Shown one piece after another: positions 35,339 through 42,688 of a stretch of 64,000 nt of DNA. How positions within the stretch are numbered: position 1 is the stretch's first letter; each line of letters starts with the position of its first letter. The stretch covers positions 3,944,442 to 4,008,441 of the forward strand of contig NZ_JAMDLG010000001.1 in NCBI RefSeq assembly GCF_023721715.1, written 5' to 3'. A program made the translations under genes and the position numbers. Below the pieces are notes generated by a model, which ran no database searches, was not told where the DNA came from, and was given only the letters and a program-made list of their open reading frames with translations. This stretch comes from Parasegetibacter sp. NRK P23. GTDB taxonomy: Bacteria > Bacteroidota > Bacteroidia > Chitinophagales > Chitinophagaceae.

Positions 35339-35361
35339 GGAAAACAACGTCGGTGGCACCG
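35339..35361. repeat. Interspersed repeat with core CGTCGGTGGCACCG (copy 1)
   Basis: These 23 bases are identical to 63254-63276. The core GGTGGCACCG is palindromic-like and also occurs inside the 60-bp palindrome at 42627-42686. All copies are intergenic. Confidence 0.75.
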
Positions 35362-35530
35362 GTTCGGGAAACCGCTGTTAGCGCTAAAAACCCCAGAAAC
35401 CTTGCCCCCAAAGGCTTCGGTCAAAGTCCAAGGTAAAAAAACTGAAAAATGTTTAATCACTGAGATTCAGGAAGAAAAACACTGATAAATAGCACCCTGC
35501 ACCAAAATGTATTGTCGATAATCAACAGCC

Positions 35531-35580
35531 AGCGTTGCGTCTGCGAGAAGCAAAGCTGCGAAGCAGTCGCCGTTGCGAGA
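35531..35580. repeat. Interspersed repeat, GCGTCTGCGAG family (copy 1)
   Basis: Shares TTGCGTCTGCGAG, CGAAGCAG and a later TTGCG-GAAA with 43838-43890. The two copies are similar but not identical. Confidence 0.5.
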
Positions 35581-35605
35581 AAAGAAAAAATCTGAAGGGG
35601 AAAGC

Positions 35606-35664
35606 AAAAAAAATTGCAAGCCGCAACCATGTTTGTGTGGTAGAACATAGCAACGACTTGCAAC
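35606..35664 (-). terminator. Rho-independent terminator of the tRNA-like RNA
   Basis: On the minus strand TTGCAAG (35663-35657) pairs with CTTGCAA (35620-35614), with further pairs inside (ATGTT/AACAT near the loop), followed by eight T (35613-35606). It lies about 20 nt after the RNA's acceptor stem. Confidence 0.85.
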
Positions 35665-35683
35665 TTATACGCAAAACAGAGAG

Positions 35684-35851
35684 CTGTAGAGGGAGGAGTC
35701 GAACCTCCACGGAGTAGTTAGCCATAGCACAAAATATTGAGTGGTCAACCCTTCCTGAAAGCATTGCTGCCCGCAGGTCTATGCTACGTTTATCCCATGA
35801 TCCCCACCCCCGAGACAAGAGGGCATGTCTGCCAGTTTCATCACTCCACAG
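35684..35851 (-). ncRNA. tRNA-Leu-like structured RNA with a ~98-nt expanded variable arm
   Basis: Read 5'-3' on the minus strand. Acceptor: CTGTGGAG (35851-35844) pairs with CTCTACAG (35691-35684), 8 bp. D arm: U8, then ATG/CAT (35841-39 / 35827-25) around AAACTGGCAGA, exactly the tRNA-Leu pattern with G18-G19. Anticodon arm: CCCTC (35823-19), loop TTGTCTC, GGGGG (35811-07). T arm: GGAGG, TTCGACT, CCTCC (35708-35692), a perfect T loop. Between the anticodon and T arms lie 98 nt (35806-35709) in place of the 12-20 nt of a class II tRNA. These can fold as GGGG/CTCC, TAGCATAG/CTATGGCTA (one bulge), then CCTG/CAGG capped by GCA-GCAA-TGC, a GNRA tetraloop. The apparent anticodon is GUC with U37, atypical for any tRNA. 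No CCA is encoded. It has its own promoter and terminator. Confidence 0.7.
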
Positions 35852-35858
35852 TATGTAT

Positions 35859-35870
35859 CGGCTTCTGCCG
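35859..35870 (-). other. Small hairpin in the 5' leader of the tRNA-like RNA
   Basis: CGGC-AGAA-GCCG, 4-bp stem, lies 8 nt before the acceptor stem in the predicted 30-nt leader. It could guide 5' processing. Confidence 0.4.
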
Positions 35871-35887
35871 TAAGAACTTTGATAGTG

Positions 35888-35920
35888 CAATATTAAGGCA
35901 ATTCTCCTTTAGTTTGCAAA
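35888..35920 (-). promoter_or_regulatory. Promoter of the tRNA-like RNA (TTTG-N21-TAatATTG)
   Basis: On the minus strand TTTG (35920-35917) and TAATATTG (35895-35888) are 21 bases apart, one mismatch from the TAnnTTTG consensus. Transcription would start near 35881 and end at about 35606, a primary RNA of about 275 nt. Confidence 0.6.
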
Positions 35921-36004
35921 TTATTCAAATAAAATTTTGTAATTATAGAAATTGTTCAAATATTTGTATATACGATTCGAAACCATCAAAACTGTTATCT
36001 AAAA

Positions 36005-36472
36005 ATGGCGGCTAAATTAAATCTTGACAAACTGGATATCCAGATTATCCATGAAATGATGGAGAATGCTGAGATATCTTACGCCGATCTTGGTAAAAAA
36101 CTGTTCGTCTCCGGCGGAACCATTCATGTACGCATCAAAAAACTCCAGGAATTTGGTATTGTAAAGGGTACCCGGCTCAATGTGGACCTCAAACAACTGG
36201 GCTATGATGTGATCGCGTTCATAGGCGTTTATCTGGAGAAGAGTTCACTTTATGATACGGTGGCCAAAGAGTTGAAAAAGATACCACAGATCGTACGACT
36301 GAACTATACGACCGGCAACTATAGTATGTTCGCCGAGATCGTGTGTAAAGACATCAACCAGCTCCGTTTCGTACTCCACGATGAATTACAGAAAATCAAA
36401 GGTATTGAGCGCACGGAAACCTTCATTTCGTTGGAAGAAAGTTTTATCCGGAACGTAGAAGTTAGTCTGTAA
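36005..36472 (+). CDS. Lrp/AsnC family transcriptional regulator
   Basis: 155 residues. Helix-turn-helix (LNLDKLDIQIIHEMMENAEI, SYADLGKKLFVSGGTIHVRI) followed by a RAM domain (YDVIAFIGVYLEKSSLYDTV, VRLNYTTGNYSMFAEIVCKD). The recognition helix differs strongly from the Lrp at 10221-10691, so the two have separate targets. Divergent from the tRNA-like RNA, whose promoter is about 85 bp away; control of that RNA is possible. Confidence 0.9.
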   Translation: MAAKLNLDKLDIQIIHEMMENAEISYADLGKKLFVSGGTIHVRIKKLQEFGIVKGTRLNVDLKQLGYDVIAFIGVYLEKSSLYDTVAKELKKIPQIVRLNYTTGNYSMFAEIVCKDINQLRFVLHDELQKIKGIERTETFISLEESFIRNVEVSL

Positions 36473-36587
36473 ACCCGGTCCGGATCATCCTTTTACAAAA
36501 AAAGGCGGCATTGTTGCTTTTTATTATCTTTAAAAGTAATTCCGTCTGATGTGTATGCCCATCATTCGGGTCGCTAAAAACACACTG

Positions 36588-37010
36588 ATGAAAAAAGTAT
36601 TGTCGATTGCGTTCTTCGCTATAGCCGTATCCGGTATCATGTCTTCTTCCTGCGGGAAAGGTGGTGGGGGAGGAGACCCTGAACCCCAGGCAGAACAGAA
36701 TCTGGTAATTACCACAACACCTGCAAATGGGACCGTATCTCCTGCCGCCGCGCAGGAAAGTTTTACAGTATCGATCCGCGTTGATTCCCAGATGCCTTCG
36801 CAGGGGGTAAAAATTGAAGTGTCCGCGGCTCCTGAATCGGGAGGCGCTTCTTTCTTCACGCAAACGCTTACCCCGGTTACAGCGGCAACTTCCACCGTAA
36901 CCATTACTGGTACTCCGGTTCAGCAATCCTGTATTGCCACTATCAAAGTAAGTTCCATTGCCAAGCCCAGCAATACGGCTACCAGTTCATACAGGTATTC
37001 AAGGAAATAG
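36588..37010 (+). CDS. Small secreted lipoprotein of unknown function
   Basis: 140 residues from ATG 36588 (MKKVLSIAFFAIAVSGIMSSSC); the frame is open 13 codons upstream without signal character. The lipobox is MSSSC, followed by a Gly-rich linker (GKGGGGGDPEP) as in surface-exposed Bacteroidota lipoproteins. The body is a Thr/Ser-rich beta domain, possibly Ig-like. No family recognised. Ends 2 bp before the convergent permease. Confidence 0.7.
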   Translation: MKKVLSIAFFAIAVSGIMSSSCGKGGGGGDPEPQAEQNLVITTTPANGTVSPAAAQESFTVSIRVDSQMPSQGVKIEVSAAPESGGASFFTQTLTPVTAATSTVTITGTPVQQSCIATIKVSSIAKPSNTATSSYRYSRK

Positions 37011-37012
37011 AA

Positions 37013-38149
37013 TCAGGACCTGGTATTGAATGCTTCTTTCAGCCCGTTTCCCACGAGGTTGAAGGCCAGCACCAGCACCATGATGGCAATGCCCGGTACC
37101 AGGGCGAGGAAAGGTTGATTGGTAATGATGAAGTTGAAATTCTCCCTGATCATAAGCCCCCAACTGGGTTGCGGGGCCTGAACGCCCACGCCGAGGAAAC
37201 TGAGTCCCGCTTCCAGCACGATGGCGCTGGCGAAATTAGCCGCCGCCAATACAATGATAGGGCCTGCGATATTGGGAAGGATATGCCTGAACATGATCCG
37301 GAGATCGCTGAACCCCAGGGCCCGTGCGGCTTCCACGTATTCCATTTCTTTTACGGCCATCACCTGCCCGCGCACCATCCTGGCCACGTTCACCCACATG
37401 GTAAGGCCTACGGCCAGGAACACCTGCCAGAAGCCTTTTCCCAGGACAAGGGTGATCGCAAATACCAGTAACAAGGTGGGAATGCTCCATACCACATTCA
37501 TGAACCAAACCAGCCATTCGTCGGTCTTTCCGCCAAAATAGCCTGCCAGCATTCCAATCAGTACGCCCAGGGTAAGTGAGATGGCCACGGCGATAAAACC
37601 CACGGAAAGGCTTACCCGGATGCCAACCAGTAACCTGCTCAGGATATCTCTTCCATACTTATCGGTACCCAGCCAGAACGTTTCTTCTTTTATCTGGGGA
37701 ATCTTTCCCTGCTTTCCTGCCGCGATGAACTGTTCCTCCCAAACGCCCTCGTCTATGTATTTCCGGTAGTGAATGCCGTTTTTTCCCCGTGCATAGCCGA
37801 TGATCGGGATGTATTGTACCACGGTGTTTTTCCCGCTGACGATCTCCGTTAAAAAACCTGTTTCCGGTCCGGGATTTTCTTTGGGAACAAGCAGGAACTG
37901 CTGCCTGAAACCCGGAGATTTTCCTCCGATCTCCACAATCATCCGGTTAGCGTTCGTACTATTGTCCGGCACCACCAGGTAGGCGAAGATGCCGAGGCAC
38001 AAACTGAGTAGGATCACTACCAGTCCTGCCACGGAAAGCGGGTTCCTGCGGAATTTCTTCCAGGCTTTCTGCCACGACTTTTTCTCCTCCATGAAACCGA
38101 AGTTAAGTGTTTCTCTTTTCGGAAGTATTGGTTCTTCCTTTCCATTCAT
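37013..38149 (-). CDS. Peptide-type ABC transporter permease (OppC/DppC family) with enlarged periplasmic loop
   Basis: 378 residues with ATG 38149; ATG 38092 (MEEKKSWQKAWKKFRRNPLS) would avoid the 47-bp overlap with the glycosyltransferase. TM1 is about 38-60. About 100 periplasmic residues follow (to about 165), then FWLGTDKYGRDILSRLLVGI, the typical OppC start of the BPD domain, and five more helices. The EAA loop is EYVEAARALGFSDLRIMFRH. OppC proteins are usually about 300 residues; the extra segment after TM1 is the difference. No other ABC component adjoins it, so ligand specificity is unknown. Confidence 0.88.
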   Translation of the reverse strand: MNGKEEPILPKRETLNFGFMEEKKSWQKAWKKFRRNPLSVAGLVVILLSLCLGIFAYLVVPDNSTNANRMIVEIGGKSPGFRQQFLLVPKENPGPETGFLTEIVSGKNTVVQYIPIIGYARGKNGIHYRKYIDEGVWEEQFIAAGKQGKIPQIKEETFWLGTDKYGRDILSRLLVGIRVSLSVGFIAVAISLTLGVLIGMLAGYFGGKTDEWLVWFMNVVWSIPTLLLVFAITLVLGKGFWQVFLAVGLTMWVNVARMVRGQVMAVKEMEYVEAARALGFSDLRIMFRHILPNIAGPIIVLAAANFASAIVLEAGLSFLGVGVQAPQPSWGLMIRENFNFIITNQPFLALVPGIAIMVLVLAFNLVGNGLKEAFNTRS

Positions 38150-39278
38150 AGGAACCGAACTTACCCAGCCAGCCGGCGATCACGGTGTATAGAATATGAA
38201 AGGGTTGCGCGGGGAGAAACCAGATCAGTTGTGTTGTTTTCCCGAAAAAGCGTGCGACTGGTATAAGGAAATACAGTTCCAGCAAAGTTTTGCTGATCAG
38301 CAGGCTGAACAGGAACCAGGCGTACGCCGGATGAAACAAGCTCCATCCGGCAAGTACGAGGAAAGAAAGGTTGAACAGGTAAACCAATAATAGAACTGAA
38401 AATATCTTTTTATCCCGGTATTGATCGGCCTTACTGGCCCAACGGATCCGCTGGTGGAAGAAAGATTTCCAGGTTGGTGTTGGTGTAGTCCGGACAATGG
38501 CTTCCTTACAAAAAATATACTGAACACCCTGGGGCCGGTGATGGTAGAACTTCTGCATCAGGAGCATATCATCGCCGCTGGCGATATGGTCAATGCCAAT
38601 AAATCCGCCCAGCTCATTGAATAACAGCTTACGGTAAGCGATATTCGCTCCGTTGCACAATACATGCAGTTTCCGGGCCGCCGCCGCACCCGTAATGCCC
38701 TGCAAGGAAAGGAAATCCAGGGATTGAAATATGGAAAGAAAGCTGTTGAAAGGACCTGAATAGTCTACCGGACCCGCCACAAAATCAGCTTCATGCTCCA
38801 GGATAAAAGCGTTGAAAGAAGAGAGCCATTGCGGGGATACAATACAATCTGCGTCGGTTGTGATGATCCAGGAATCCACTTCGTTTGATCCGGACAGTTG
38901 GATCGCGGTTTCTATAGACTTCTTTTTGTGCGCCTTAATCTTTTCTTCCGCAGTAATATGATCGCTCATCTTCAGCAACCTTACCTGGGGGTTCTGAAAA
39001 GAGAGCACCAGGTCCGCGGTATCATCTTCGGAGAAATCATCCGCAACAATTACTTCAAACCGGTCGGCAGGATAATCCTGGACCAGTATGGAGCGCAGGC
39101 AGTTAACTATATTGGCCGATTCGTTCCGCGCCGGTATCACAACGGTAAAGAACAGGTGCTTTGCCGGCTTTTCCGCTGGTTTGGAAAAAAGGCGCAGTTT
39201 GTCCCAGCCGCCCTGGTAATAAAGGATCAGGGCAGTATAAAGAAAGAAAAGCAACAGAATGGTGAGTGAAAGAACCAT
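38103..39278 (-). CDS. Membrane glycosyltransferase, family 2
   Basis: 391 residues. An N-terminal helix (MVLSLTILLLFFLYTALILY), a GT-A domain (FTVVIPARNESANIVNCLRS, VIVADDFSEDD, nucleotide-binding IITTDADCIVSP), acceptor-side GIDHIASGDDMLL and the processive-type QRIRW box (FFHQRIRWASK), then three to four C-terminal helices. This is the layout of poly-sugar or lipid-linked glycosyltransferases. The 3' end overlaps the start of the permease frame. Substrate unknown. 9 bp downstream of the alpha/beta hydrolase gene on the same strand. Confidence 0.88.
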   Translation of the reverse strand: MVLSLTILLLFFLYTALILYYQGGWDKLRLFSKPAEKPAKHLFFTVVIPARNESANIVNCLRSILVQDYPADRFEVIVADDFSEDDTADLVLSFQNPQVRLLKMSDHITAEEKIKAHKKKSIETAIQLSGSNEVDSWIITTDADCIVSPQWLSSFNAFILEHEADFVAGPVDYSGPFNSFLSIFQSLDFLSLQGITGAAAARKLHVLCNGANIAYRKLLFNELGGFIGIDHIASGDDMLLMQKFYHHRPQGVQYIFCKEAIVRTTPTPTWKSFFHQRIRWASKADQYRDKKIFSVLLLVYLFNLSFLVLAGWSLFHPAYAWFLFSLLISKTLLELYFLIPVARFFGKTTQLIWFLPAQPFHILYTVIAGWLGKFGSYEWKGRTNTSEKRNT

Positions 39279-39287
39279 GGAAAATAT

Positions 39288-40109
39288 TTAAGTATGCAGC
39301 GCAATGGTAGCGTCAGCAATCTCTTCCACAAAGGTAGGCTGAAGCAGCTGATGGCCGGCGGGTAAAAACTTCAGGTGTACATTTTCTTCCAGGCCTCTAC
39401 GCAATTTCTCCCCGCCTAGATGGGTGATAATACGGTCATGTTTTCCATACACCAGCAAAACGGGTGTATGCTCCTTTTTAATCTGGTCCTTTAGCTTTGA
39501 AATGACCGGCCTGAAATGGCGCATTGCCGTCCATCGGGTATACAATTCATTCCTGATGTGTGGATCGTGCATGTACCGTTGAATGAATTTATTAGCGCTG
39601 GGGTTCACCAGTTGGAGTTTCACACCGGCCATCGCAAGCCCTTTGAACCAATCGGGGTGCCGCATCGTATAGCTGAAGAGTTTGTTTCCGTAACCGGTTT
39701 GTGTGGCCAGGCGGTACCAGAAGTTTTCGTGCAGACCGTCGGGCGCAACAAGACTGATCGCGCTAACCAAAGAAGGGTACTCCTGGTAAAGATGCAGCGC
39801 TATTCTCCCCCCCATGCTGTAGCCCATCAATACAGCGGGGAATTGGAGCTGTTCTTTTTCCTGGATCAGTTGGAGCACGTTCACCAGCATTGCCGGGTTG
39901 AATTCTTTTTCAAACGCCCATTCCGTTTCTCCATGAAAAGGCAGATCGGGGGCAATCACGCTCCAACTTTCGGGCATCGCGGCTGCCAGGTACCCGAAAT
40001 GTCTTCCGGATTCTCCATAACCGTGAAAACACAATAGAAGATGAGGCCCTTTTCCCCAGCGGTGGTAGGTGATTTTCTGCTCCTCTAATATGATGGAACC
40101 GGTATTCAT
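39288..40109 (-). CDS. Alpha/beta hydrolase
   Basis: 273 residues, no signal peptide. Oxyanion region LLCFHGYGESGRHFG; nucleophile elbow LMGYSMGGRIALH (G-x-S-x-G with Ser); catalytic Asp in VLLVYGKHDRIITH; His in FLPAGHQLLQP. A cytoplasmic esterase or related hydrolase; MenH-like proteins share these features, but nothing here fixes the substrate. Same strand as the glycosyltransferase; divergent from the MarR gene. Confidence 0.85.
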   Translation of the reverse strand: MNTGSIILEEQKITYHRWGKGPHLLLCFHGYGESGRHFGYLAAAMPESWSVIAPDLPFHGETEWAFEKEFNPAMLVNVLQLIQEKEQLQFPAVLMGYSMGGRIALHLYQEYPSLVSAISLVAPDGLHENFWYRLATQTGYGNKLFSYTMRHPDWFKGLAMAGVKLQLVNPSANKFIQRYMHDPHIRNELYTRWTAMRHFRPVISKLKDQIKKEHTPVLLVYGKHDRIITHLGGEKLRRGLEENVHLKFLPAGHQLLQPTFVEEIADATIALHT

Positions 40110-40247
40110 TTCTCCTGTAAAATGGGCTTTTTTCCTGCATTAAATACATTCACCGGAAAAAAATCTACCAGCACCCGGAAATGTTTTATGCAGAAGGAAA
40201 TTTTCCTGTGAAGCCTTTCTTTTCTTCCTAAAATTGATTAGCTTTAC

Positions 40248-40263
40248 TTAGTTGCATAACTAA
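40248..40263. promoter_or_regulatory. Probable MarR operator TTAGTTGCATAACTAA
   Basis: Perfect 6-bp arms TTAGTT / AACTAA around GCAT, ending four bases before the MarR start codon at 40268. Size and sequence suit a MarR-family dimer, so autorepression is likely. A TAgcTTTA box (40238-40245) lies directly before it. Confidence 0.6.
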
Positions 40264-40267
40264 CTAT

Positions 40268-40708
40268 ATGCCAAACAACCAATTTAAGAGAGGGGAACTT
40301 TACAGCTTCATCACGGGCATGGCTTCTACCGCCATAGCGCGCAGGTTGCAGAAAAAGTTCAAGCAGGAAGGCCTGGAGATCACCATAGAACAATGGAGTG
40401 TGTTGTATCATTTGTGGAAACTGGACGGCATGAGTCAGCAGGATCTTTGCAACGCTACTTTTCGCGACAAGCCAAGCATTACGAGATTGGTGGATAACCT
40501 CGAAAAGCAGCACCTGGTGAAAAGGGTTCCTTCTAAAGAGGACCGCAGGATGAACATGATCTACGTAACGCCGGAAGCCCGGGCGTTACAGGATATCACG
40601 ATGGAGATCGCTAACCAGACCCTGAACGAAGCGCTGGAAGGCGTTTCACCCGAAATGGTAGAGGTGTCCAAACAGGTTTTGCAACGTGTTTACGATAACT
40701 TGTCATAA
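40268..40708 (+). CDS. MarR family transcriptional regulator
   Basis: 146 residues, one winged-helix domain: GLEITIEQWSVLYHLWKLDG, SQQDLCNATFRDKPSITRLV, then wing RVPSKEDRRMNMIYVTPEAR. The DxR wing is the MarR hallmark. Followed by an acyl-CoA dehydrogenase 11 bp later, so it probably controls fatty acid or acyl-CoA catabolism and may respond to an acyl-CoA or aromatic ligand. A palindromic operator overlaps its own 5' region. Confidence 0.92.
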   Translation: MPNNQFKRGELYSFITGMASTAIARRLQKKFKQEGLEITIEQWSVLYHLWKLDGMSQQDLCNATFRDKPSITRLVDNLEKQHLVKRVPSKEDRRMNMIYVTPEARALQDITMEIANQTLNEALEGVSPEMVEVSKQVLQRVYDNLS

Positions 40709-40719
40709 AACAATATACC

Positions 40720-42516
40720 ATGAGTACCGCAGCAAACACAACAGCAGCCGCCCTGAAAGGTGGTGAATGGCTGATTAAGGAAAGCAAGGCTGAAAACACT
40801 TTCATCCCCGAAAAGTTCAACGAAGAACAATTGATGGTGAAAGAAATGTGTGCCTCCTTCCTGGATGCAGAAGTGTTACCCATTATTGACCGGATCGATA
40901 AACTGGAGCCGGGTTTAATGCCATCGCTGGTGGAAAAAGCCGGTGAACAGGGGCTGCTCGGTACTTCCATTCCCGAAGAGTTCGGTGGACTGGGAAAAGA
41001 TTTTATTACCTCCACACTCGTGAACGAAGCGCTGGGCGGAGGTTTCTCCTTTTCCGTGGCCGTGGCCGCGCATACCGGTATCGGCACCTTACCCATTTTG
41101 TATTTCGGAACACCGGAGCAGAAGCAACAATACATTACCAAACTCGCAACTGGTGAGTGGAAAGGCGCTTACGGCCTAACTGAACCCAACAGCGGCAGTG
41201 ATGCGCTGGGCGCGAAAACAACGGCCACATTAAGTGCAGATGGAAAACACTACCTGTTGAATGGCCAGAAATGCTGGATCACCAACGGCGGCTTCGCCGA
41301 TGTGTATACCGTATTCGCGAAAGTGGATGGCGATAAATTCACAGCATTTATTGTAGAGCGCGGTTTTGAAGGGTTCACCCAGGGGGTAGAGGAGCATAAG
41401 ATGGGCATCAAGGGTTCATCTACCGTACAATTGTATTTCCAGGACTGCAAAGTGCCCGTTGAAAATGTATTGGGAGAAATCGGTCGCGGGCACATTATCG
41501 CGTTCAATATCCTGAATATCGGAAGGTTGAAACTCTGTGCTGCAGCTTTGGGCGGGGCGAAGAGAGCCATCACCACCAGTATTGAATACGCGAAAACCCG
41601 CGAGCAGTTCAAACAGCCCATCAGTAATTTCGGGGCCATCAAAGAGAAGCTGGCCCGCATGGCCATTGAATGTTGGGTAGCCGAAAGCTCACTCTACCGC
41701 ACAGCGAAATGGATCGACGATAAAGAAGTGGAACTGCTGAACGAAGGCAAGCCCTTTAATGAAGCGCTGTTGGGTGCGGCTGAAGAATTCGCCATAGAAT
41801 GCGCCATGCTGAAAGTGCACGGCAGCGAAATGCTCGACCTGATCGTGGATGAGGGCGTGCAGATTCATGGAGGCAATGGCTTCAGCGACGAATACATTAT
41901 CTCAAAAGCCTACCGCGACAGCCGCATCAACCGCATTTATGAAGGCACCAATGAGATCAACCGACTGCTTACCGTGGACATGGTTCTGAAGCGCGCCATG
42001 AAAGGCAAACTCGATCTGATGGGACCAGCCATGGCCGTGCAGAAAGAACTGATGAGTATACCGGATTTTGGCAGCGGGGATGAACAAGCTTTTGAGAAAG
42101 AACACAAACTAGTGGCCAGCTTCAAAAAAGCGATCCTGATGACTGCCGGTGCCGCCGTGCAAAAACTGATGATGAAAATTGAACAGGAGCAGGAAATCCT
42201 GATGAACATAGCCGATATGGCGATCCTCACCTTCAACGCGGAAAGTGCCCTGCTCCGCGCCGAAAGGCTGGTGCAGCAGAAAGGCGAGGCGGCCTGTGCT
42301 TACGAACTGGATATCGTTCATACTTACCTCTACGATGCCGCTGATAAGATCAACAAAGCTGGCAAAGATGCCGTGAACGCCTTCGCCGAGGGGGATGAAT
42401 TGCGCATGATGCTGCTCGGGCTCAAACGCTTCACCAAAGCAGAGCCTTTCAACAGCAAGGCGGCAAAAAGAAATATCGCAGAGAAATTGATTGCAGAAGG
42501 GAAGTATCCGTTGTAG
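40720..42516 (+). CDS. Acyl-CoA dehydrogenase, long form (VLCAD/ACAD9-like)
   Basis: 598 residues, against about 380 for short-chain types. N-terminal alpha domain to about 150, then FAD-binding YGLTEPNSGSDALGAKTTA and CWITNGGFADVY, the C-terminal helical domain with IHGGNGFSDEYIISKAYRDS and the catalytic Glu in RINRIYEGTNEINRLL, followed by about 170 further residues as in VLCAD-type enzymes. It should oxidise long acyl-CoA to enoyl-CoA. Co-transcribed with MarR; no thiolase or hydratase is adjacent. Confidence 0.9.
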   Translation: MSTAANTTAAALKGGEWLIKESKAENTFIPEKFNEEQLMVKEMCASFLDAEVLPIIDRIDKLEPGLMPSLVEKAGEQGLLGTSIPEEFGGLGKDFITSTLVNEALGGGFSFSVAVAAHTGIGTLPILYFGTPEQKQQYITKLATGEWKGAYGLTEPNSGSDALGAKTTATLSADGKHYLLNGQKCWITNGGFADVYTVFAKVDGDKFTAFIVERGFEGFTQGVEEHKMGIKGSSTVQLYFQDCKVPVENVLGEIGRGHIIAFNILNIGRLKLCAAALGGAKRAITTSIEYAKTREQFKQPISNFGAIKEKLARMAIECWVAESSLYRTAKWIDDKEVELLNEGKPFNEALLGAAEEFAIECAMLKVHGSEMLDLIVDEGVQIHGGNGFSDEYIISKAYRDSRINRIYEGTNEINRLLTVDMVLKRAMKGKLDLMGPAMAVQKELMSIPDFGSGDEQAFEKEHKLVASFKKAILMTAGAAVQKLMMKIEQEQEILMNIADMAILTFNAESALLRAERLVQQKGEAACAYELDIVHTYLYDAADKINKAGKDAVNAFAEGDELRMMLLGLKRFTKAEPFNSKAAKRNIAEKLIAEGKYPL

Positions 42517-42626
42517 CCTCACCCCAACCCCTCTCCGGCGCGGAGAGGGGCGTCCCAATATGTTTGTTCTTACCGAAATGTTAGCGCCGGGTCGTTACGT
42601 TGAGTTTTTAAACGGCGCTCACGTCG

Positions 42627-42686
42627 GTTAAAACACGGTACCCGGTGGCACCGCTATAGCGGTGCCACCGGGTACCGTGTTTTAAC
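42627..42686. repeat. 60-bp perfect palindrome between convergent genes
   Basis: Arms 42627-42654 and 42659-42686 (28 bp) are exact inverted copies around TATA, which is itself self-complementary, so all 60 bases are palindromic. The arm starts GTTAAAACACGG and contains GGTACC and CGGTGGCACCG. It ends 2 bp before the stop codon of the Dabb gene. It may act as a bidirectional terminator (AAAACA/TTTT ends) and shares the repeat core with 35339 and 63254. Confidence 0.85.
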
Positions 42687-42688
42687 GG

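Larger units (their letters stand above)
35113..36004. other. 892-bp intergenic region with repeat, ncRNA unit and regulatory sites
   Basis: It contains a copy of the CGTCGGTGGCACCG repeat (35339-35361), a GCGTCTGCGAG-type repeat (about 35531-35580), a minus-strand RNA unit (terminator 35606-35664, RNA 35684-35851, promoter 35888-35920), and the 5' region of the Lrp gene. No open frame with coding character was seen. Confidence 0.6.

Noticed and set aside
35684..35851. tmRNA, group I intron or 6S RNA as identity of the tRNA-like RNA
   Set aside because: tmRNA would lack an intact D arm and carry a tag frame; no group I core elements were seen; 6S RNA has no T-arm or D-arm motifs. The tRNA-Leu-like reading explains all arms.
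42627..42686. Terminal inverted repeats of an insertion sequence
   Set aside because: The arms are adjacent with no transposase between them and no target duplication was seen.
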